A DNA stretch of 10,206 bases from Bacteroidota bacterium (lineage in GTDB: Bacteria > Bacteroidota > Ignavibacteria > Ignavibacteriales > Ignavibacteriaceae): assembly GCA_023433685.1 (NCBI GenBank), contig JAEYUD010000251.1:1-10206 (forward strand). Reading direction: 5' to 3'. The position numbers and the translations under genes are program-made. Of the stretch, positions 6,143-10,206 are shown one piece after another (within the stretch, counting starts at the first letter, position 1; the number at the start of each line of letters is the position of its first letter). Below the pieces are notes generated by a model. It had not been told where the DNA came from, ran no database searches, and saw only the letters and a list, made by a program, of their open reading frames with translations.

Positions 6143-8575
6143 ATGGCACTTTTTACAGGTGGCAAAAAAGTTGAAAAGCTGACTCAGGATAACGAAAGAC
6201 TCACCAAGGAAGTGGCGAAGCTTAAACAGCTTCATGACAAGCTTAACCGTGAAAATGGCGATCTCAGAATGGAAAAAAGCAATCTGTTGATCGACATTGA
6301 GACTCTGCGCTCGCAGCTCAACACCTTCATGGAAAAATATGTGGATGTTGAAGAACTTGAGAAAAAAGCTGCGGAACTAAAAGACCGTGTCAATGAACTT
6401 GAGTCTGCCCCTCCTTCACAGTTTCATGCCGGTATTTCATACGACGACATGCCTGTTCACCTGCGTAATGAGATCGAACTCCTCGAAGAAAGAAAGTTCT
6501 CGCTCGAAAAAGAGATTGCTACCAAGGAAGCCTATCTTGAAAAACTGAACGCCCAGTTCGATCTGCTTGAGCAGGCCGCTCTGAAGCAAATGCCGCAGCC
6601 ACCGCAACCGGTTGGCGATGTTGCTGAAATGACCGCCGAACAGGAAGGGCTGCAGGAGATAATTCTTGAGCTCCGCCATCAGAAAAGTGAACTTGAGAAT
6701 GAGATCGCCGCGCTCCGGAGCGAAAAGGCAGAACCTTCTGAAATGCCCCACTTCAATCCCTTTGCCTCATTTGGCAGCCCGGCAACTCCTGATGCCGGCA
6801 ATGAAGATATCCAATCGCTCCGCGCCCAATTATCTGAAAAAGAGTCTGAGCTGTTTTTACTCGGCCAGCGCCTGAATGAAGAGCTCGCCGATAAAAACCT
6901 GGAGATCAGTTCGCTACGCACCCAGCTTGATGACAAGTCTCGCCAGATGTCCGCTCTCGGAATGGAAGGTATTACAATAACATCGCAGCCTGAAACAGAG
7001 CAACTCCCCTCGTGGCTGACCGGTGATGAAACCGCTTCACCTGCCTCAACTCCACAACCTGAAGTGCCTGTTTCGGATGAAGCACCATACGACAACCGTG
7101 AAATCGACGACCTGCTGTCTGAAAAAGATATGCAGATCGAGAACCTCCAGGAGAAAATTGCCAATCTAAATATCGAAATTCAGAGCCTTCATGAACAAAT
7201 AGCTGAAGCGCAGGCAACCGCCGCGGCAACTTCTGCCGTGACAGGTGATGCAATTAACGCCATGCCTGAAATAACCGCGGTTGACCTCCCGCTGCGCATA
7301 CCCGGTGCCGGTGAGATCAACCCTGACGAACTGCCCGCCTCACTCATGCAGCAGTTCGAGTCTGAATTTGAAAACCTCAGGCAGCTTTCAGTTGAGCATG
7401 AAGCCTTGAAAGCGGAGAGAGAAGGGCTACTGAACCGCCTCTCCGAAAGTGAATCTTCTCTGATCGACCTTAACAGGCAGCTCGATACGGTTTTACTCGA
7501 GAACGAGCGTCTGAACAATGAAGTGGATGCCTTGCTTGAAGAGCTTGAAGCTGTTAAATCCGAAACGGCAGCTCCGGTTGCTCCCGGTGAAGAAGTGCCT
7601 GCACCGCAATCTTTCGATGAGAAAGAAGAGGCGCTCGCCACCTATCTTGAGAAACGGGATGGTCTTGGCACAGAGGTGATCGCGCTGCGCAAAGAGGTTG
7701 AACGCCTGACAGCTTTGGCGAAAGAGCAATCAGACGGTTTGATGAGAGCCAATGAGGAGTTCGCGGCTCTCGACAGCAAGCGCTCCGAAGCATTGCTGAA
7801 TATCCAGCAGCTCGAAGAAAAAAGGGCATTGCTCACCAAAGAACTTACCGGACTCGAAGAATCACGTAACACCCTCAGATCAAGTGTCGACGGTCTTACT
7901 GGCACTGTGAATGACCTCGAGGCAACATCAAAAGTACTCGAAGAGAAGCAGATCAGAACCGAGGAACTGGTACTTGAAGCTCTGAAATCTTTCAATCAGG
8001 AAGTGGCATCGCTGCGCGAACAGCAGTCGAAGATCAGGGCTTCAATAGTTGATAAAGAAAAAGCAAAATCACTTAAAGAATCCGAGATCGAGAAACTCGA
8101 CCTTGAACTTGGAGAACTCCGCTCAGAGATCAAGATCGCGGAGAAAGATCTTGCCAATATCCGCCAGCACATACAAAGCCTGAGAGATGAGAAGGAGTCG
8201 CTGAATAGAAACCTCTTTGAAATGAAAGACACAGAAAAGAGGGTGAATCTGATAGTTCAGGAACTTAAAAAGAACCGTGACAGCCTGAAAGAGGAGAACG
8301 ACGAGCTCGAGAGAAAACTCACATCAATGTTCAATAATTTCACCAAACGGCACAATGAACTTGAAACCAGAAGAGCTGAACTCGAATCAACTCTTAAGGC
8401 ACGGCAGATCGAACTCACGACAACTCAGGAGAACATTGAGAACTCCGGACTGATGCTCGACCGTGTAAAAGCAGAACTCCACAGCCTTGAACTCCAAAAA
8501 AATGAACTCGTAAACAGCATCGAGCGACTAAAAAAGATCGAACAGGATGCTAATGATTCAACATCCGGGATCTAA
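6143..8575 (+). CDS. Long coiled-coil protein, first of a tandem pair
   Basis: This 810-residue protein has no signal peptide or membrane helix and should be cytosolic. Heptad-like, Leu/Glu/Lys-rich coil segments lie at about 8-88, 108-150, 160-197, 220-270, 315-358, 400-472 and 490-802. The first six are separated by Pro/Ala/Glu linkers (about 150-160, 198-219, 273-314, 359-399, 473-489), while the last runs some 310 residues almost without a break. There are no cysteines, and the only Trp is at 291 in a linker. No ATPase head, hinge or Walker motif is present, so it is not an SMC/Rad50 protein even though searches would hit those coils. AGGAG (6132-6136) lies 6 nt before the ATG. The next gene begins 14 nt after the stop. 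A scaffold, filament or envelope-linked structural role is inferred; function is unknown. Confidence 0.85.
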   Translation: MALFTGGKKVEKLTQDNERLTKEVAKLKQLHDKLNRENGDLRMEKSNLLIDIETLRSQLNTFMEKYVDVEELEKKAAELKDRVNELESAPPSQFHAGISYDDMPVHLRNEIELLEERKFSLEKEIATKEAYLEKLNAQFDLLEQAALKQMPQPPQPVGDVAEMTAEQEGLQEIILELRHQKSELENEIAALRSEKAEPSEMPHFNPFASFGSPATPDAGNEDIQSLRAQLSEKESELFLLGQRLNEELADKNLEISSLRTQLDDKSRQMSALGMEGITITSQPETEQLPSWLTGDETASPASTPQPEVPVSDEAPYDNREIDDLLSEKDMQIENLQEKIANLNIEIQSLHEQIAEAQATAAATSAVTGDAINAMPEITAVDLPLRIPGAGEINPDELPASLMQQFESEFENLRQLSVEHEALKAEREGLLNRLSESESSLIDLNRQLDTVLLENERLNNEVDALLEELEAVKSETAAPVAPGEEVPAPQSFDEKEEALATYLEKRDGLGTEVIALRKEVERLTALAKEQSDGLMRANEEFAALDSKRSEALLNIQQLEEKRALLTKELTGLEESRNTLRSSVDGLTGTVNDLEATSKVLEEKQIRTEELVLEALKSFNQEVASLREQQSKIRASIVDKEKAKSLKESEIEKLDLELGELRSEIKIAEKDLANIRQHIQSLRDEKESLNRNLFEMKDTEKRVNLIVQELKKNRDSLKEENDELERKLTSMFNNFTKRHNELETRRAELESTLKARQIELTTTQENIENSGLMLDRVKAELHSLELQKNELVNSIERLKKIEQDANDSTSGI

Positions 8576-8589
8576 TTACGGCTGACTTA

Positions 8590-10206
8590 ATGAATGAGTA
8601 CCCAGAAATGAACAGTTCTGACGAAGCGCTCGATCTTAAAAAAATTGAGATCGGTAAACTTCAAAATGAAGAAGCAAGGCTGACCGAAAAGATCAGGGTT
8701 CTGCAACAAAACCTTATTGATCTCGAAACCAAGGAAACCTCACGGCTCAGCAGTTTCCGTACCATCTTCTCAAAAGAGAAGGAAATACTCACTTCCGAGC
8801 TTGACGCCCTGAAGAAAGAGAAAAACCTGCTCGAAGAAAAAAACACCGAACTGAATGAGAAGGTTGCTACAAATGAGGCACGGCTGATCGAGTTGGTCGC
8901 GGAGCAATCCAACCGCTCAAGGATACTCTCTTCCATCGAAGAATATCTTCCCCGGCTCGAAGAAGCAGTGGTAACCAAGGAAAGTGAGTTTCACCGGTTG
9001 CTCCAGGAGATTGAACTGACAGAAGAACGCCTGTTTCATATCTCCAACCGGTTTGATATCGCCAACCGTGACCTCGAGATCAAAAAACTTCAGATCGACT
9101 CTTACGAGAACTCACTCTTCAACGCGCAGCATCAGGTTGCCGATCTCGAATCCCGCATTAAGAACTATGAGACCCTGAAAAATGAAATATTCAGTAATAT
9201 CAAAAACGCGCTCATCAAAGAGAACGGACTTAAAGAGAAGATCGAAAGGCTGAAAAAACATCTCCGGTCACTCGAAGAGAATCGCTACGAAATTGAGTCG
9301 CAGGCTATAAAGGCTGAAGAAAATTTCATTGCAATGGCTAACTCACAGCGCGTTGAGTTGAATGACCTGAAAATTAGATTAAGAGACACCTCAAAAAAAC
9401 TCATCGACAAAGAGCTCACCCTCTTCAAGAAAATGGAGGAAATTTCCAGGAAAGAGAAGATCATCGTCAATCTCGAGCTGGAACTCCGGACCCTGAACTA
9501 TAAACTTAACATTGCCAATGAAGAGATACTTTCTCTTGCGGCAAGAAAAACAAAGCTGCAGAACGATATAAGTGACCTCGGCGCTGAAAAGGTAAAACTT
9601 GAAAACTCTCACTCCCGTATGCTGCTCGAACTTGAAAAGGCCGGTGAGAGATCACACGAAACCGAGGAAAGCATCCTTAAAGTGATCCAGAACCTTAAGG
9701 ATGAGATGGAATCGCTTAAAAACGCCAGAGATGAAGCACTGAACGAGTATAATTCGCTTGAACAGAGGCTCGCCCTCGTCAAGATCGAATCGCAACGGTC
9801 GGAAAGAAGTATCTCGGGATTCTCTCAGGAAACCGAAAAACTCGCCGCGGAAAAAGACATGCTCGCGAGGGAAATATCCAAACTGCTCGAAATAAGATCA
9901 AAACTTGAATCCGGTCCCGCGGATGCTCTCATCGAAGCATCGGCAGGAATAACCCGGGAAGTTGAACCTGAATCCCCGCCCTCCAGGGCATCAATGGAGG
10001 AAGAAGAAGACGAACACCCCGTAATTCCCCATTATGGTTATAGTGGGATCGACAAGGAACTTCTCGGTTTTCTTGCTTCAGAGCTGAAAGATTTTGAAAG
10101 CGAGTCGATCAACAAAGAACTTGAAAACCTTACAGCCTCCCTTCTGAATGACGAAAACACCCCGGCTGAACCGGAGATCAAGATACAACCACCCGCGGAT
10201 CATGAG
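8590..10206 (+). CDS. Second long coiled-coil protein, cut by window end
   Basis: The frame opened by the ATG at 8590 (M-N-E-Y-P-E-M) stays open to the last base, giving 539 codons with no stop. Residues about 14-440 are almost continuous coiled coil (for example KKIEIGKLQNEEARL near the start). A flexible Pro/Glu-rich stretch follows at 442-480 with an acidic run EEEEDE at 470-475. Next is HYGYSG (481) and a short amphipathic helical region (about 487-522), and another Pro/Glu linker at the edge. No Cys or Trp is seen. It begins 14 nt after the first coiled-coil gene and lacks a clear Shine-Dalgarno, which suggests translational coupling; the in-frame ATG at 8608 is an alternative start. No signal peptide is present. 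The end of the protein, perhaps with a defining domain, lies outside the window. Confidence 0.85.
   Translation, partial: MNEYPEMNSSDEALDLKKIEIGKLQNEEARLTEKIRVLQQNLIDLETKETSRLSSFRTIFSKEKEILTSELDALKKEKNLLEEKNTELNEKVATNEARLIELVAEQSNRSRILSSIEEYLPRLEEAVVTKESEFHRLLQEIELTEERLFHISNRFDIANRDLEIKKLQIDSYENSLFNAQHQVADLESRIKNYETLKNEIFSNIKNALIKENGLKEKIERLKKHLRSLEENRYEIESQAIKAEENFIAMANSQRVELNDLKIRLRDTSKKLIDKELTLFKKMEEISRKEKIIVNLELELRTLNYKLNIANEEILSLAARKTKLQNDISDLGAEKVKLENSHSRMLLELEKAGERSHETEESILKVIQNLKDEMESLKNARDEALNEYNSLEQRLALVKIESQRSERSISGFSQETEKLAAEKDMLAREISKLLEIRSKLESGPADALIEASAGITREVEPESPPSRASMEEEEDEHPVIPHYGYSGIDKELLGFLASELKDFESESINKELENLTASLLNDENTPAEPEIKIQPPADHE

Noticed and set aside
6437..8232. Several minus-strand open frames opposite the first coiled-coil gene
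   Set aside because: They are Ser/Phe/Arg-rich shadows created by the Glu/Leu/Lys-rich sense frame. They lack ribosome binding sites and overlap one another.
6143..8575. SMC/Rad50-type chromosome segregation protein
   Set aside because: No N- or C-terminal ATPase motifs and no hinge domain; only the coiled coil is similar.
8661..9612. Minus-strand open frames opposite the second coiled-coil gene
   Set aside because: Same antisense artefact. The plus frame from 8590 is open to the window end and has clear heptad patterning.

Overview
The window looks like chromosomal DNA from a Gram-negative bacterium of the Bacteroidota/Chlorobi superphylum, most likely Ignavibacteria or a close relative. 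The best clue is a secreted protein that ends in a type IX secretion (T9SS) sorting domain opening with NYPNPFNP, a form very common in Ignavibacteria. An S46 dipeptidyl-peptidase, MerC-like and Fur-like proteins, Bacteroidota-type promoter elements and intermediate GC agree with this. Placement rests on motif recognition only. I see no phage, IS, CRISPR, tRNA or rRNA.

Left part (1-3173), all on the minus strand. From right to left it holds a Zur-like Fur-family regulator (2757-3173), a small membrane-anchored protein with a possible NTF2-like domain (1984-2562), a 579-residue T9SS cargo protein (100-1839), and the first 20 codons of another probably exported protein that runs off the window (1-61).

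Centre (3174-6010). The regulator is divergent from a four-helix MerC-family membrane protein (3297-3716) that starts with TTG. The 123-bp gap holds a perfect 8-3-8 inverted repeat. Its two outer arms each supply a TTGCAA -35 element, and each sits exactly 17 bp from a good -10 hexamer, one per direction. One bound dimer could therefore switch off both genes, giving a compact autoregulated zinc-homeostasis module. Next comes a periplasmic S46 dipeptidyl-peptidase (3908-6010) with a complete catalytic set and glycine at the position that separates DPP7 from DPP11. It ends at a strong intrinsic terminator.

Right part (6011-10206). Two very long coiled-coil proteins follow in tandem, 14 nt apart. 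The first has 810 residues, with short coils separated by Pro/Ala/Glu linkers and then about 310 residues of nearly unbroken coil. The second is cut by the window end after 539 codons. Both appear cytosolic and neither contains cysteine. They look like a co-expressed structural or scaffold pair of unknown function, and they are the least explained part of the window.

No gene-free stretch exceeds 200 bp. The gaps hold the control sites listed; 3717-3907 shows only a weak candidate promoter and no convincing terminator after the MerC-like gene.
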